The notes below the pieces were generated by a model. The model saw nothing but the letters and a program-made list of their open reading frames with translations. It was not told the DNA's origin and ran no database searches. Of a stretch of DNA of 64,000 nucleotides, positions 17,527 through 30,700 are shown piece by piece. The first letter of the stretch is position 1. Each line of letters opens with the position of its first letter. A program made the translations under genes and the position numbers. The DNA is from Microbacterium atlanticum (GTDB lineage Bacteria; Actinomycetota; Actinomycetes; Actinomycetales; Microbacteriaceae). The stretch lies in contig NZ_CP063813.1 in NCBI RefSeq assembly GCF_015277815.1, forward strand, positions 310,001 through 374,000, read 5' to 3'.

Positions 17527-18693
17527 GTGGACGACCGAGGCTTGTCCGCGCGCATCCTCTTCCTGAGCCATTCGACCGTCGCCGGCGGTGCGGAACTCGC
17601 TCTCGTGAGGATCCTCAACGCCGGACCGCGCTGGAACGCGGTCGTGCTGCTCCCGCGGTCGCCGGCCGGACGCGGGGCATTCCGCGCCGTGACGAGCGTG
17701 CCGGTCATGTCCACCGGCGTCGGCCAGCGCTTCGGCGCGAGTACCGCCGGTGTGGTCCCGCAGATCGTCAACGCGGCGCGTCTCGTCATCCAGGCAGCGG
17801 CGACGCGCGTCCACCCCGCGTTCCGGTCGGCAGACATCGCGGTGGCCAACTCGACACGCGCGTCCGCGTACGGTGCGCTCGCGGCGATCACCTCCCGCAC
17901 GCCGTTCGTCGTGCATGTGCGCGACCTTGCGGAGGCCGAGGCGCTCGGCGCCGCGGGAGCAGCGATCATGCGCCGCCTGGTCCTCCCGCGAGCCGATGGA
18001 GTGATCGCCGACACCCAGCGCGCGCTCAGTGCAGCGCAGCCATACATCCGGTCCGGCACGTCGAGGGCTGTGATCCCCAGCGCATCGGCACTCGTCCGAC
18101 GCGAGGCGCGTGCACGTCGGAGCGGCCCCACCGTGGTGGGCATGCTCGCGCGCATCGATCCTTGGAAAGGGCAGGAGCTGCTGCTGGATGCGTTCGCGCG
18201 CGCGTTCCCCGACGGGGACGAGCGCCTGGAGTTCGCCGGCGGAGCGCCGTTCGGGCACGACGGCTTCGCCGCGCACCTGCGCCATCGCGCGGAGGAGCTG
18301 GGTGTCGGGCCTCGTGTCACCCTCCTCGGTCACGTCGATGACGTCGATGCGGTCCTCCACCGCTGGGACATCGCCGTGCAGGCTTCGCTGCGCCCCGAGC
18401 CCTTGGGGCAGAACGTCCTCCAGTACCTCGCTGCGGGGTGCGCGACGGTCGTCGCCGACGAAGGCGGCCCCGTCGAGTGGGTGCAGAACGGGGTGAACGG
18501 GCGGCGGTTCGCACCTCGGGATGCCGAGGCGCTGGCGAGCGAGCTGCGGGAGCTGGCGGCCGACCCCGCGCTGCGCCACGCCCTCGGCGTGGCCGCCATC
18601 CACACCCCGGGCTTGCGCACCGACGCAGAGATCGCCGCGGAGCACCGGCGCTTCTACGCCGACGTCCTATCGCAGACGCGGAGTCGACGGTGA
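17527..18693 (+). CDS. Family 4 glycosyltransferase
   Basis: A 388-residue GT-B enzyme: RILFLSHSTVAGGAELALVRIL at the N-terminus, then a Pro/Ala-rich acceptor domain, VGMLARIDPWKGQELLLDAF, and the donor site RPEPLGQNVLQYLAAGCATVVAD. GTG at 17527 follows GGGAGG by about 4 nt; an ATG at 17497 is a possible alternative start. The open frame that runs back to 16213 is antisense to the fusion gene and was not used. It is divergent from that fusion, with 87 bp for promoters. Its stop overlaps the phosphatase start by 4 bp. Confidence 0.85.
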   Translation: MDDRGLSARILFLSHSTVAGGAELALVRILNAGPRWNAVVLLPRSPAGRGAFRAVTSVPVMSTGVGQRFGASTAGVVPQIVNAARLVIQAAATRVHPAFRSADIAVANSTRASAYGALAAITSRTPFVVHVRDLAEAEALGAAGAAIMRRLVLPRADGVIADTQRALSAAQPYIRSGTSRAVIPSASALVRREARARRSGPTVVGMLARIDPWKGQELLLDAFARAFPDGDERLEFAGGAPFGHDGFAAHLRHRAEELGVGPRVTLLGHVDDVDAVLHRWDIAVQASLRPEPLGQNVLQYLAAGCATVVADEGGPVEWVQNGVNGRRFAPRDAEALASELRELAADPALRHALGVAAIHTPGLRTDAEIAAEHRRFYADVLSQTRSRR

Positions 18694-19325
18694 GCGAGTC
18701 CTTCACGGTGCTCACCGTGTGCACCGGCAACCTCCACCGGTCCGCGCTCGCCGCCGAGCTCCTCGATACGTGGGCGGGCTGGTACCTGCCGTCCGACCTG
18801 CGAGCGGCCGTGATCGTCTCCAGCGCGGGCACGCACGCGCCCGTGGGCGAGCCGATGGGACCCCGGACGCGCCGCTTCGCCTCGAGCCTCGGTGCGGCAG
18901 AGCGCGGCCATCGCGCCCGCCTGCTCACCGATCCACTGGTCGCCGAGGCGGATCTCATCCTGGCGGCATCTCGCGCTCATCATGACGAGATCGTCCGGCG
19001 GGTGCCGCGAGCCATGCGGCGAACGTTCACCATCCGGGAGGCCGGCCGCCTCGCAACGCTGATCGGCGCTGGGCCTCCGGCATCCGTTGCCGACCTCATC
19101 GGCGTCGTCGCTTCGTGGGCCGAGCACCGCGCCGACGTCGCTGCGACCACTCTGGAAGACGAGGACATCATCGATCCGCAGGGCAAGGACGCCTCGGCGA
19201 CGGAGGAGATGGTCCGCCAAGAGGTGCCCGCCCTGGTGGCGGTGGCGACCACGCTGTGGGGCATGCCGCGGGGGGATGCCGAGGCCTACGTCCGTGCCGC
19301 CGCCGATCCCGCATCCCTGCCCTGA
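18690..19325 (+). CDS. Low-molecular-weight protein-tyrosine-phosphatase-like protein (Wzb-like)
   Basis: A 211-residue protein with the phosphatase P-loop CTGNLHRS (C11 to R17-S18), directly after the first strand, and a possible DP acid loop at IIDP (near 161). Such enzymes (Wzb, PtpA) remove phosphate from tyrosine kinases that control polysaccharide chain length. No such kinase is in the window. The product is longer than the usual 150 residues. GTG at 18690 overlaps the stop of the preceding GT4 gene (GTGA), so the two are coupled. Confidence 0.8.
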   Translation: MSESFTVLTVCTGNLHRSALAAELLDTWAGWYLPSDLRAAVIVSSAGTHAPVGEPMGPRTRRFASSLGAAERGHRARLLTDPLVAEADLILAASRAHHDEIVRRVPRAMRRTFTIREAGRLATLIGAGPPASVADLIGVVASWAEHRADVAATTLEDEDIIDPQGKDASATEEMVRQEVPALVAVATTLWGMPRGDAEAYVRAAADPASLP

Positions 19326-19464
19326 TGTGACCGTGCCCCGGGACGCCCTCCCCGGATCGTGACCTTCACGTGATCGGCGCGATGAGATTCCCGCGTGATC
19401 TGCGACACCATAGGGGTGACGGATGCTGCGGCAAGCGGCATCCGCGATCCTGAAGGAGGCTCGC

Positions 19465-20199
19465 ATGCCCGTTCGCTCCCGCTCCCTGGTCGCCGGCCTC
19501 GGCATGGCGCTGCTGGCCGCGGGGCTGCTGACCGCGTGCGCGACCCCCGCCGGCGACAGCGGCTCGACGTCGGGGACGCCGTCCGAGACGGCGCCCGCCG
19601 GCAGCACCGAGATCGAGGTGGAGGCGGCCTGGCTCGACGGCGGGCGCATGATCGGCCTCGTCACCGAGGGGTCTTCGACCTGCGTGCCGACCGCCGGTGA
19701 GGTGGCCTACGACAACGGCGTGCTCGAGGTCGAGTTCATCGAGCCGCCTGCCGACACGGCCTGCACCCGCGACCTCGTGCCGCGCGTCACCGTGGTGGGC
19801 CTCCCGGAGGGCGTCGACACGACCCGTGAGCTCGAGGTGCGCGTGACCGGCGAGGGCTACCACGGTGAGGCCGATCTCGACCCGGTGCCCGGCCTCGACC
19901 AGAGCGGCGAGACGGACTACCTCCCGTCGGCCGGGTGGACCGACAAGGACGGCCAGTTCGTGATCCTCACCTGGGGCTCGTCGACCTGCGTGCCCGTGAT
20001 CGAGAACGTCGAAGGGGCGGGCGCAGAGGTCACCGTCACGTTCGCGACGCCGCCGGCGGACCAGCCCTGCACGGCCGACATGGCCCCGCGCGGCGTCGTC
20101 GCGCAGGTCGAGGGCGTCGACGACGACGCCGAGGTGTTCGCCATCCTCACAGGCGGCGAGTTCGACAACGTGCGCGTCCCGATCATCGGCCACGAATGA
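19465..20199 (+). CDS. Lipoprotein with an internal tandem repeat, function unknown
   Basis: A 244-residue secreted lipoprotein: signal peptide and lipobox LLTAC with the lipidated Cys at 25, then a Ser/Thr/Gly-rich linker. The remainder is two related units of about 95 residues. Each carries SSTCVP, then PPAD..C, then an acidic V-G/E-V-D stretch, so each may fold as a small beta domain with one disulfide. I recognise no function. GGAGG precedes the ATG at 19465; an in-frame ATG at 19423 would spoil the signal peptide. It is convergent with the XRE gene across a strong hairpin. Confidence 0.75.
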   Translation: MPVRSRSLVAGLGMALLAAGLLTACATPAGDSGSTSGTPSETAPAGSTEIEVEAAWLDGGRMIGLVTEGSSTCVPTAGEVAYDNGVLEVEFIEPPADTACTRDLVPRVTVVGLPEGVDTTRELEVRVTGEGYHGEADLDPVPGLDQSGETDYLPSAGWTDKDGQFVILTWGSSTCVPVIENVEGAGAEVTVTFATPPADQPCTADMAPRGVVAQVEGVDDDAEVFAILTGGEFDNVRVPIIGHE

Positions 20200-20205
20200 C
20201 GGCGG

Positions 20206-20244
20206 CGGAGAGCGGATGCCGCACCTCGCGGCATCCGCTCTCCG
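20206..20244. terminator. Bidirectional hairpin between lipoprotein and XRE genes
   Basis: A perfect 17-bp inverted repeat (20206-20222 with 20228-20244) and a 5-nt loop lie between two convergent stops at 20199 and 20246. There is no long T run. The arms contain GGATGCC and GGCATCC. Confidence 0.8.
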
Positions 20245-20245
20245 T

Positions 20246-20476
20246 TCAGTCCGCGCGCACGAGCAGCTCGCCGATCTCGCAGTCCAGCGCCCGGCAGATC
20301 GCCGACAGCGTGGAGTAGCGGATCGCCCGGGCGCGGTCGTTCTTGAGGATCGACAGGTTCACCACCGAGACGCCGACGAGCTCCGACAGACGGGTGAGCG
20401 TCATGCCCCGCTCGTGCAGCAGCTCGTCCAGCCGGCAGTGGACACCGCTCGGACCCTCGTCTTCGGCGGGGGTCAT
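20246..20476 (-). CDS. XRE-family helix-turn-helix regulator (YozG-like)
   Basis: A 76-residue Cro/CI-type DNA-binding protein. The helix-turn-helix is LTRLSELVGVSVVNLSILKN, followed by KNDRARAIRYSTLSAICRALDCEIGELL, the typical ending of the small regulators paired with DUF2975 membrane proteins (YozG/YoaS in Bacillus). The ATG at 20476 overlaps the stop of the DUF2975 gene by 4 bp. It probably represses its own operon through the palindrome at 21119-21137. The trigger is unknown. Confidence 0.88.
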   Translation of the reverse strand: MTPAEDEGPSGVHCRLDELLHERGMTLTRLSELVGVSVVNLSILKNDRARAIRYSTLSAICRALDCEIGELLVRAD

Positions 20477-21090
20477 ACCAGCAGCTCGGTCTCGCGCTGC
20501 AGCCGGGCGCCCACGGTGAACACGGTGGTCGCCATCGCGGCGACGAACGCGGCGAGGAACAGCGACGACACGTCCACGCTCATGAGCACGTTGTCGAACG
20601 TGCCGTCCGAGATCGAGCGGAACGCGTCGTTTGCGACCATGTTGCCGAAGAACGGCACCCCGGCGATCCCCACGAGCCACGCGACTCCGGCCGTGGCGAT
20701 CAGGGCCGTGTTGCGCCGGCTGAACACGCGCCCGCGCAGCACCGAGACAGTGACAGCGATGAGGCATCCGACCACCGTCGCGATGGTCGCGACCGCGAGG
20801 ACCTGCTCGATCACGAGGGCCCCCATCCCGGCGAGCGAGAGCGTGTCGGGCAGGAGGAGGGCGGTCTGCAGCTCCACCTCGCGCATGTCGCCGCCGGGGC
20901 CGATCGGCGCCTGGCCGATGGTCCCCGAGAACTCCCCGGGGATCTCGAATCGGCCGTTCACGGCATCGACGACGCGCGCGACGCTGCCGTAGACCGTCCA
21001 GCCGACGAGCACCACCCCCACGATGATGAAGAACCACATCGCCAGGGCATCGGCCCGGCTGAGCGTGCGGTCCCGAGCGGGACGGCTCAT
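20473..21090 (-). CDS. DUF2975 membrane protein
   Basis: A 205-residue protein with four predicted membrane segments (about 16-36, 85-120, 130-150 and 170-195) and an external loop of about 45 residues after the first. The arrangement and the coupled downstream XRE gene match DUF2975 proteins, whose function is unknown. It is the first gene of a two-gene operon with a well-formed operator immediately upstream. ATG at 21090 has GGAG in the leader. Confidence 0.8.
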   Translation of the reverse strand: MSRPARDRTLSRADALAMWFFIIVGVVLVGWTVYGSVARVVDAVNGRFEIPGEFSGTIGQAPIGPGGDMREVELQTALLLPDTLSLAGMGALVIEQVLAVATIATVVGCLIAVTVSVLRGRVFSRRNTALIATAGVAWLVGIAGVPFFGNMVANDAFRSISDGTFDNVLMSVDVSSLFLAAFVAAMATTVFTVGARLQRETELLV

Positions 21091-21104
21091 GACATCTCCT
21101 CACA

Positions 21105-21137
21105 TATCGATAAACGTTGTTATCGAAAAACGATAAC
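21105..21137. promoter_or_regulatory. Operator of the DUF2975-XRE operon
   Basis: GTTATCG (21119-21125) and CGATAAC (21131-21137) form a perfect palindrome around AAAAA. A related element, TATCGATAAACG at 21105-21116, repeats in direct orientation as TATCGAAAAACG at 21121-21132, 16 bp apart. The block is AT-rich, lies 15-47 bp ahead of the start at 21090, and fits a dimeric XRE repressor site. That the neighbouring XRE protein binds it is inference. Confidence 0.75.
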
Positions 21138-21292
21138 CGAACGGATGCCTCGGCGCAAGGCCTCCGTCACCGCCGTCGAGTCGTCGCTATGCCCACGGCG
21201 AACACGGCCATGCCGCAATGGCCCGCTGGCTACCCTCGATGTAAGGCGCAGTGGGACCTACCGACCCGAGGCGCCCCGGAGGAGTGAACGAG

Positions 21293-23818
<2,526 letters not shown>

Positions 23819-23830
23819 CTCGTGAGTTCA

Positions 23831-23864
23831 CGAGGGGACGGATGCTGCGGCATCCGTCCCCTCG
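23831..23864. terminator. Hairpin after clpC
   Basis: A perfect 15-bp inverted repeat (23831-23845 with 23850-23864), loop TGCG, starts 13 bp after the clpC stop and ends 16 bp before the stop of the convergent gene at 23880. The arms again contain GGATGC and GCATCC. It could end both transcripts. Confidence 0.85.
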
Positions 23865-23879
23865 CGTGTGTCCGGCGAC

Positions 23880-24482
23880 CTACTCGTCGTGAACGGAGTG
23901 GCCGCCGCTGAGGTCGAGCGCGATCGGAGGGGCACCGACGGCGAGGTGGAAGCGGGCGAGCCCGGTCTCCACCGGCACCTCGAAGATCGCGAGAGCGTCC
24001 AGCGCGTGCCCCGCCGTAAGCTCCTCGTCGCTGAGCATCGACACCGTGGGCGCATAGCGCTCGCCGTCCGCACTGAGCGCGACACCCGCGGCGGGGAACT
24101 CCATCGGCGCGTCCCCGGCCCGAAGCAGCACCTCGACGGCGACGCGCTTGAACCCCTCGGGAACCGCATCCGACATCGCCATGGACATCGACGGCATCCC
24201 CGCCGCGGCGAACTTGTCAGGGTCGTCCGGATGCATGAGCCGCATCGGGTCGTCCATCACCCACGCGGCGTTCACGGTCGCCGTGCCGCCGTCGTACTCG
24301 ATCGGAACGCCGACGGATGCCTCGGACGTGCGCAGCCAGAAGCCCCAGATCGCGATCGCCGCGATCAGTGAAGCCGACAGCGCCAGCACTGCCCACCACG
24401 CGACGGGGCTGCGGCGACGCGTGGTGTCGGCCGCCATGGCAGGCGTCACGGACGTGCGCCGCCGCGTCACAGTGTCGCCCAT
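23880..24482 (-). CDS. Single-pass membrane protein with Met-rich extracellular segment
   Basis: A 200-residue protein: a cytoplasmic Arg/Thr-rich start, one membrane segment (about 28-50), and an extracytoplasmic domain. Within it lie MRLMHPDDPDKF and GMPSMSMAMSD (Met at 96, 99, 101 and 103). Closely spaced Met and His residues like these often bind copper in periplasmic copper proteins. It is divergent from the large multicopper-oxidase-like gene, so a role in supplying or sensing copper is a reasonable guess, not shown. ATG at 24482 has a GGGGGGA leader. Longer frames to 25049 overlap the oxidase gene. Confidence 0.65.
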   Translation of the reverse strand: MGDTVTRRRTSVTPAMAADTTRRRSPVAWWAVLALSASLIAAIAIWGFWLRTSEASVGVPIEYDGGTATVNAAWVMDDPMRLMHPDDPDKFAAAGMPSMSMAMSDAVPEGFKRVAVEVLLRAGDAPMEFPAAGVALSADGERYAPTVSMLSDEELTAGHALDALAIFEVPVETGLARFHLAVGAPPIALDLSGGHSVHDE

Positions 24483-24525
24483 CGTCCCCCCAGACGTCGG
24501 CCGGTCGACCACCCTTACGGTGAGA

Positions 24526-24564
24526 CTGCACATCTTAGGCCATTCATGAGCAATCTGTGCAGAT
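24526..24564. promoter_or_regulatory. Inverted repeat in the oxidase/Met-rich divergent promoter
   Basis: CTGCACA (24526-24532) and TGTGCAG (24556-24562) face each other across 23 nt in an AT-richer stretch. The second arm lies in the local near-palindrome ATCTGTGCAGAT. A TATGCT at 24614 may be the -10 of the oxidase gene. This could be a regulator site for the divergent pair; it is weak evidence. Confidence 0.35.
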
Positions 24565-24713
24565 CCTGAGGGCCGAAACTGTGAGAGCCCTTTCATCTTC
24601 CTCACTCGGTCCCTATGCTGACGACTGACCGCCCGGCACTGGGGAAGCGACGGAAGCGGTCGCGCGAGAGGCCGAGCCTCACGGGCCTCACGCGTTGGCA
24701 CTGGGGAGTGCTC

Positions 24714-27700
24714 ATGCAGGCGATGCGCATCCGTGACGGCATTCTCGTCGTTGGACCGGTGGTGGTGCCGGCCGCGTGCGCGGTGCTGCTGGCGACGATC
24801 TTCGCCGGCGCTCATTCCGGTCCGGCGACCGTCGTGAACGCGGGGTGGCTGCTTCCGCCGGCCGTCATCGCGTTCTGGGTGCTGGCGGTCTTCACGCGCC
24901 GGGGCCGGACGGGATCCCCGGTCCGGGACCGGCTCGCAGGCCTCGCCATCGCCGGCGTGCTCGCGATCGCGTCGACCATCCTTCTCGGCATCGCGCGCGT
25001 CGGCGCCGGCGCCGCGCCAGGGCACTCGGGCCACGCGGGTCAGACGCAAGCGGGTTCGCTCGAGGCCGCTGTGGCGGACGCGTCCGTGCTCGCGCCCGCG
25101 GTGCTCGTCATCGCGGTGCTGACTCCGTTCGCCGCCGCCGTCGCCCGTGCTGCCCGGTCCGGAGCGGGAGGGATCTCACGGCGTCGGCGTCGGCTGCTCG
25201 CGCCCGTCGCCGCGACGGTCGGCGCTCTGCTGGCCGCGACGCTTCCCGCTCTCGTGGCACCCGCTGCGCAGGCATCCGTCCCACCGGCGCCTGCCTGCGA
25301 CGCCGCATCCGCTGTGCGCGTGTACGACATCGCGGCCGTCAACGCCTTCATCCCGTACTCGCGCTGGCAGAACGACTCGCGCGTGCCCGAACCCGACCCG
25401 GTCGTGGACGGCGTCGACCACCTCACTGACGGCGACCCCGGCGGCATGCTGTTCGTGCTGCAGCGCGACAAGCTCGCTGTGCAGAACTGGCACGTGCCGC
25501 TGGTGGGCACCGCCGCGGACGGCTACGCCGGTGACCCCGCCGACGGCCGGCGGCTGCGCCCGCGGCCGCTCGTGCTGCGCGCCAACGTCGGCGAGTGCGT
25601 CGCGATCACCCTCACCAACGAGCTCGACCCCGAGGCCGTCGCCGGCTTCCTGCCGCAGATCGATCCACGCGTGGCGCTGCGCGCCTTCGGCGTCTCGTAC
25701 AACGCCGCCTCATCCGGCGGCGCCGCCGTCGGGTACAGCCCCGACGGATCGATCGGCGTGGGGGAATCGCGCACCTACTTCTGGGTCGCTCCGAAGTCCG
25801 AGGGTGTCTACCTGTTCCGCGACGAGGGCATGGCCGTCGCCGCCGTCGACGACGGCGGGGCCGCCGAGCACGGGCTGTACGGAGCGCTGGCGGTGCAGCC
25901 CAGCGGCGCCCGCTGGTTCGACCCGGTAACCGGTCGGGAGCTGTCGTCCTCGGTTCCCGACCAGCAGTACGCCGCCGTTGCCGACCAGTCCGGGGACCTC
26001 TACATCGACGCCGTGATCGCCGACGCCTATCAGCGTCGCTTCCGGGAGTCCGTGATCATCAGCCAGGACATCCTTCCGATGCAGGACCGCGCCGATCTGC
26101 CTCCCGAGGAGCTCGCGCTGCTGCCCGAGCCCTTCGAGCGCTTCGGCATGAACTTCGGCTCGGATCCGGAGCCCAAGCGCATCGGCTTCAACCTGGAGGG
26201 CACCGAGCGCTGGTGCGAGGACTGCAGCACCGAAGAGACCGTGCTCTCGTCGTGGGTGTACGGAGACCCCGGAATGGTCAAGCTCGCGTCCGGATCCGGG
26301 CCGTGGCTGCCCCAGGCGCCGGACTTCGGCGGCGACGACCCGCTCTCTGCGCCCGGCGGGCTGGTCGCCGACAACATCGAGGACTGTGGGCTGCTTCTCA
26401 CCACCGCCGCCGGCGAGACCAGACCCGCCTCGTGCTACGTCACGAACGTGACCCGTGCCTACCAGGGCGATCCGATCAAGATCCGCTTCGCGCACGCCGG
26501 CAACTACGAGACCCACGTGTTCCACCTCCACGCGCACACGTGGCCCGCCGAGCCCGACGACGCGGGACCTGCCGGAACCGTGCCGCCGCGCCCGACGCCC
26601 GAGGCTCAGCCGCGCGCGACGACCATCGACTCGAAGACCTACTCGCCCTGGACGGCCTTCACCGCGGATCTCAACTACGGTGCCGGGGCGCGCGTCGGCA
26701 CCGTCGGCGACGCGATCTTCCACTGCCACCTCTACACCCACTTCTCGCACGGGTTCTGGATGCTCATGCGCGTGCACGACGTGCTCGAGGACGGCTCGAG
26801 CGCTCTGCCCGACGGCACTCGGGTGGCGCCGTGGGTGCCGCTGGCCGCGGTGGCTCCCGACCTGGGGATGGCCGCGACCGTGCCGCCGCCGAAGAACCTC
26901 CCCACCTTCGATGTGCCCGGCTACCCGCGATTCATTCCCGGGGAATGGGGCGCACGGGCGCCGCAGCCGCCGCTCAGCGTCTGGCAGCGGGAATTCGACG
27001 TGAACGGCGACCCCGTGCTCGATGCCGAGGGCGATCCCGTGGAACAGGTGGTGATGCGGCACGCCGGCACCACGGCGCTCGACCCCGCACTGCTGGCGGC
27101 CACGCAGGACGTCGTCGTCGACGTCGACGTCGGCACGCTCACCCTGTCGTTCGCCGGCGCCGATGTCGACGTCGCGCTTCCCGCGACCGCCGAGCAGATC
27201 GCTGCCGCGCTCGAGTCCCTCGACGACGTCGACCGCGTCACGGTGACGGGGGCGGGAACCGCCGCCGACCCGTGGCGCGTCCGTCTCGACGCATGGCGTG
27301 CCACGGCCGACCTCACCATCGGCGCCGACGTGGCCCCGTCGGGCACCGCGACGACCACGCCGAGCGCCGGATTCACGCCCGCCGATCCCGCCACCGCGCG
27401 GACGGCGCACCGGCTCGCGGTGGAGCGCAACGTGCAGCAGACCTACCATGAGGCGCGCGGCACTGAGCCCGTGCCCGGCGCTCCGCTCGTCGATCCGTGC
27501 CCCGCTGACGCGCGGGTGGTGACATATCGCGTGTCGCTCATCCAGATGCCGCTCTGGTACACCGGCGACGCCGGCAACGGCTGGCGGGACGTGCAGGGGC
27601 GCATCCTCGTGGCCGATCAGGACGTCGACGCCGTGCTGGCCGGTGAGAAGCAGCCGGAGCCGCTGTTCTACCGGGTCAACTCCGGCGACTGCATCGACTT

Positions 27701-30700
27701 CGAGCTGACCAACCGGTCGCCGAACGTCATCGGCGACGACGCCTACCAGCAGCTGATGATGACGAACATGGCCGGGTCGCACATCCACCTGGTGAACTTC
27801 GACGTACTCGCCTCGGACGGTGCATCCAACGGGTGGAACTATCAGCAGGCGGCATTCAGCGAGGACCAGGCCGCATACAGCACAGCGCTTCTGGCCGGCG
27901 ACATCGACTGCGCGGTGGGTGCGGTGTGCCTCCCGGCGATGCCGACGGGCCGCGACCCGGTCGCCGAGGCCGAGGATCCACGGGGCAACTGGCTTCACGA
28001 GGGCCAGACGATCAAGGAGCGCTGGTACGCCGACTACGAGCTGCGCACGGTGTTCAACCATGACCACCACTTCGCCGGCACCCTTCAGAATCGCGGATTG
28101 TTCTCTGCGCTGCTGGTCGAGCCGGCAGGATTCGACTCCCGGCATCCGTACACGGGCGAATGGCTGCAGCCGATCAACCAGGCGGCGCACGCCGCCGCTG
28201 CCGGCAAGCCGCAGTGCGTGGCGGCCTGCGTCGGCGAGGCGCGGGGCGCGGCGATGGACATGATCGGCCCCGCCGTGGCTCCCACCGGTGAGGAGGGCTG
28301 GACGCCGGACGACTTCCGCGAGTTCGGGCTCGCCGTCGCCGACTTCGTGCCGCTGTTCACGAAGTCGGCCACCCACGCCGACATCCTCGATCCGCTGAAC
28401 GCCTTGGAGCCGCCGCATCAGCCGCTGGGGGCGCCCGAGGGCGACCAGGGCGGAATGGCGATCAACTACCGCGCCGCCCCGCTCGCGGATCGGCAGTTCG
28501 CCGGGCCGGCGCCGGAGCCGCCCGCTGCGCCCGGGGCGGCGCTCACGGACGAGCAGCTCGCCGCGGCCGGCTGGGTCGACCCGGCGTACGTGTTCAGCTC
28601 ACGCGTATGGGGCGACCCCGACACGCCGATTCTGCGCGCGAACCGCGGAGACACCGTGCGGTTCCGCCTGATCCAGGGGTCGCACGAGGAGATGCACAAC
28701 TTCACCGTGCACGGCCTCCGGTGGAAGAACGACCCGAACGATCCCGCCGCCCCGTACATCAACGCGAGGCCGATCGGCGTCTCGGAGGCATTCAACATCG
28801 ATGCCGTCGGAGTGGACTGCGGATTGGGGGCGGCCGGTCCGTGCTTCCGCCCCACGGAGGGCGATGCGCCGCGGGTCGCGGACTTCCTCTACGGCGGCCC
28901 GGGCGTGGAAGACCTGTGGTTCGGTGTCTGGGGGATCATGCGGGTCTTCGACCAGACGGCCGGCAACGGGGGACTCCTGCCCCTGCCCGACAACGCGACC
29001 GCACTGCCCGTGGGGAACGCGCTTCCGCCGCCTGACCCGGTCGCTCCGGTGCCGCAGGCCGTGCCGACGCCGGCCTGTCCCGCGGCCGCGCCGGTGAAGT
29101 CGTACGACGTGTCGGCGATCAGTCACGACATCGCGTACAACCGCTACGGCGATCACGACCCGTTCGGGCTCGCGTACGTGCTCACCGAAGACGCCGACGC
29201 CGTGCGGTCGGGGGCGAAGCCGCTCGAGCCGCTGGTCCTGCGGGTGAACGAGGGCGACTGCATCCAGGTGACGCTGCGCAATGAGGTCGACTGGGAGCAC
29301 TTCAACACGCACGGCCGGCTCGGCACGCTCGACGGCGACGCGCCCATGCCGCTGGAGCCGGTATGGCCCGAGGAGCGCGCACCGGGTGAGCCGGTTGAGC
29401 CGGAACCGGGGAGCGGCGTGCCGTGGGTGGCCGGGAACCGGGTGTCGCTGCATCCGTCCCTCGTGAGCTACGACGTGCGCACCTCGGACGGCACGACCGT
29501 CGGCTACAACTTCGACCAGACCGCGGGCCCAGGGCAGTCGGTCGAGTACACCTGGTTCGCCGACGAGGTGGTCTACCAGGACCCCAACGCCGCGCCGGCG
29601 CTGACCGACGGAGAGCTGGGCGTCGTGCCGCTTCTCGCCTACGGCGACGTGCGCGGCACCCGCCACCACGGTCTCCTCGCCGCGCTGGCCGTCGGCCCAG
29701 GTGATGCGATCTACCACGATCCGCTCACGGGTGAGCGTGTGCACTCCGGCGCGCAGGTCGACGTCGACCCGTTGGGCGAGGGCACTGATTACCGTGACGC
29801 GGTGGTGTTCCAGCACAACGGGCTGAACATCCGTGACGCCGAGGGTCGTCCCATGCTCGATCCGATCATCGGTGACTGGCCCGACAAGGGCGAGCGCGCG
29901 ATCAGCTACGCAAACGCTCCCGTTCACCGCCGCCTCGGGCTGACGCATCCGCTCGTCGACAAGTTCGTCGATCCGCCGATCGACCCCGAGGGCCCGCCGT
30001 TCAGCGACGCCGACTTCGGCGACCGGATCGCCAACGTCTTCAGCTCGACCTATCCGATCGACACCGGCGGCGGGCCCGTCCCCATCGGCGACCCGGACAC
30101 GCCCATCGTGCGCGCCTACAACGGCGACCCGCTGCGGCTCCACGTCGTGGCGGCGGGGGACCGCGCCCGCGTGGTGCAGTACGCGGTGCAGGGCCACAAC
30201 TGGCTCGAGCACGCGTTCGATGCCGGGTCGGTCCGCGCCGGGACTCAGGGCTCGATCGCGACGGGCAGTGCGCACACGTTCCACATGCCCGCCGCGGGCG
30301 GCGACCTGCAGGCCGTCGGCGACTACCGATACGGCGTGGAGAACGGCACCATGGGCCTGTCGGCGGGGAGCTGGGGGATCGTGCGGGTCTACCAGCAGCC
30401 CACGCCGCCGATGGCGCGCGTGCTGACACCGCTTGCGCAGTGCCCGAACCCGTTCCTCGGCTGCAACCCGCTACGGGTGCTGAACGAGAGCCTGACGCCG
30501 GTGGCGGGGATGCCGCGCCTGGACGTCGGAGCCACCCCGGATGCCACCGCTGTCGGCGGAAACGTGGAGGTGTCCGCTGCGCTCCTGATCGGCGAGGACC
30601 CCTCCGGGCCCGGGCGCCCGGTCGCCTTCACGTGGCCCGAGGGAGGGGACGTGCGCAGCGAGGTGCGCACGACCGACTCGTCCGGCATCGCGCGCCTCGA

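Noticed and set aside
24615..24713. An earlier ATG for the giant oxidase
   Set aside because: It has no ribosome site, while ATG 24714 has GGGGAG at good spacing and a plausible TATGCT -10 upstream.
25710..28418. A 902-codon minus-strand frame opposite the oxidase gene
   Set aside because: It is antisense to cupredoxin motifs that are clearly coding and lacks any recognisable domain.
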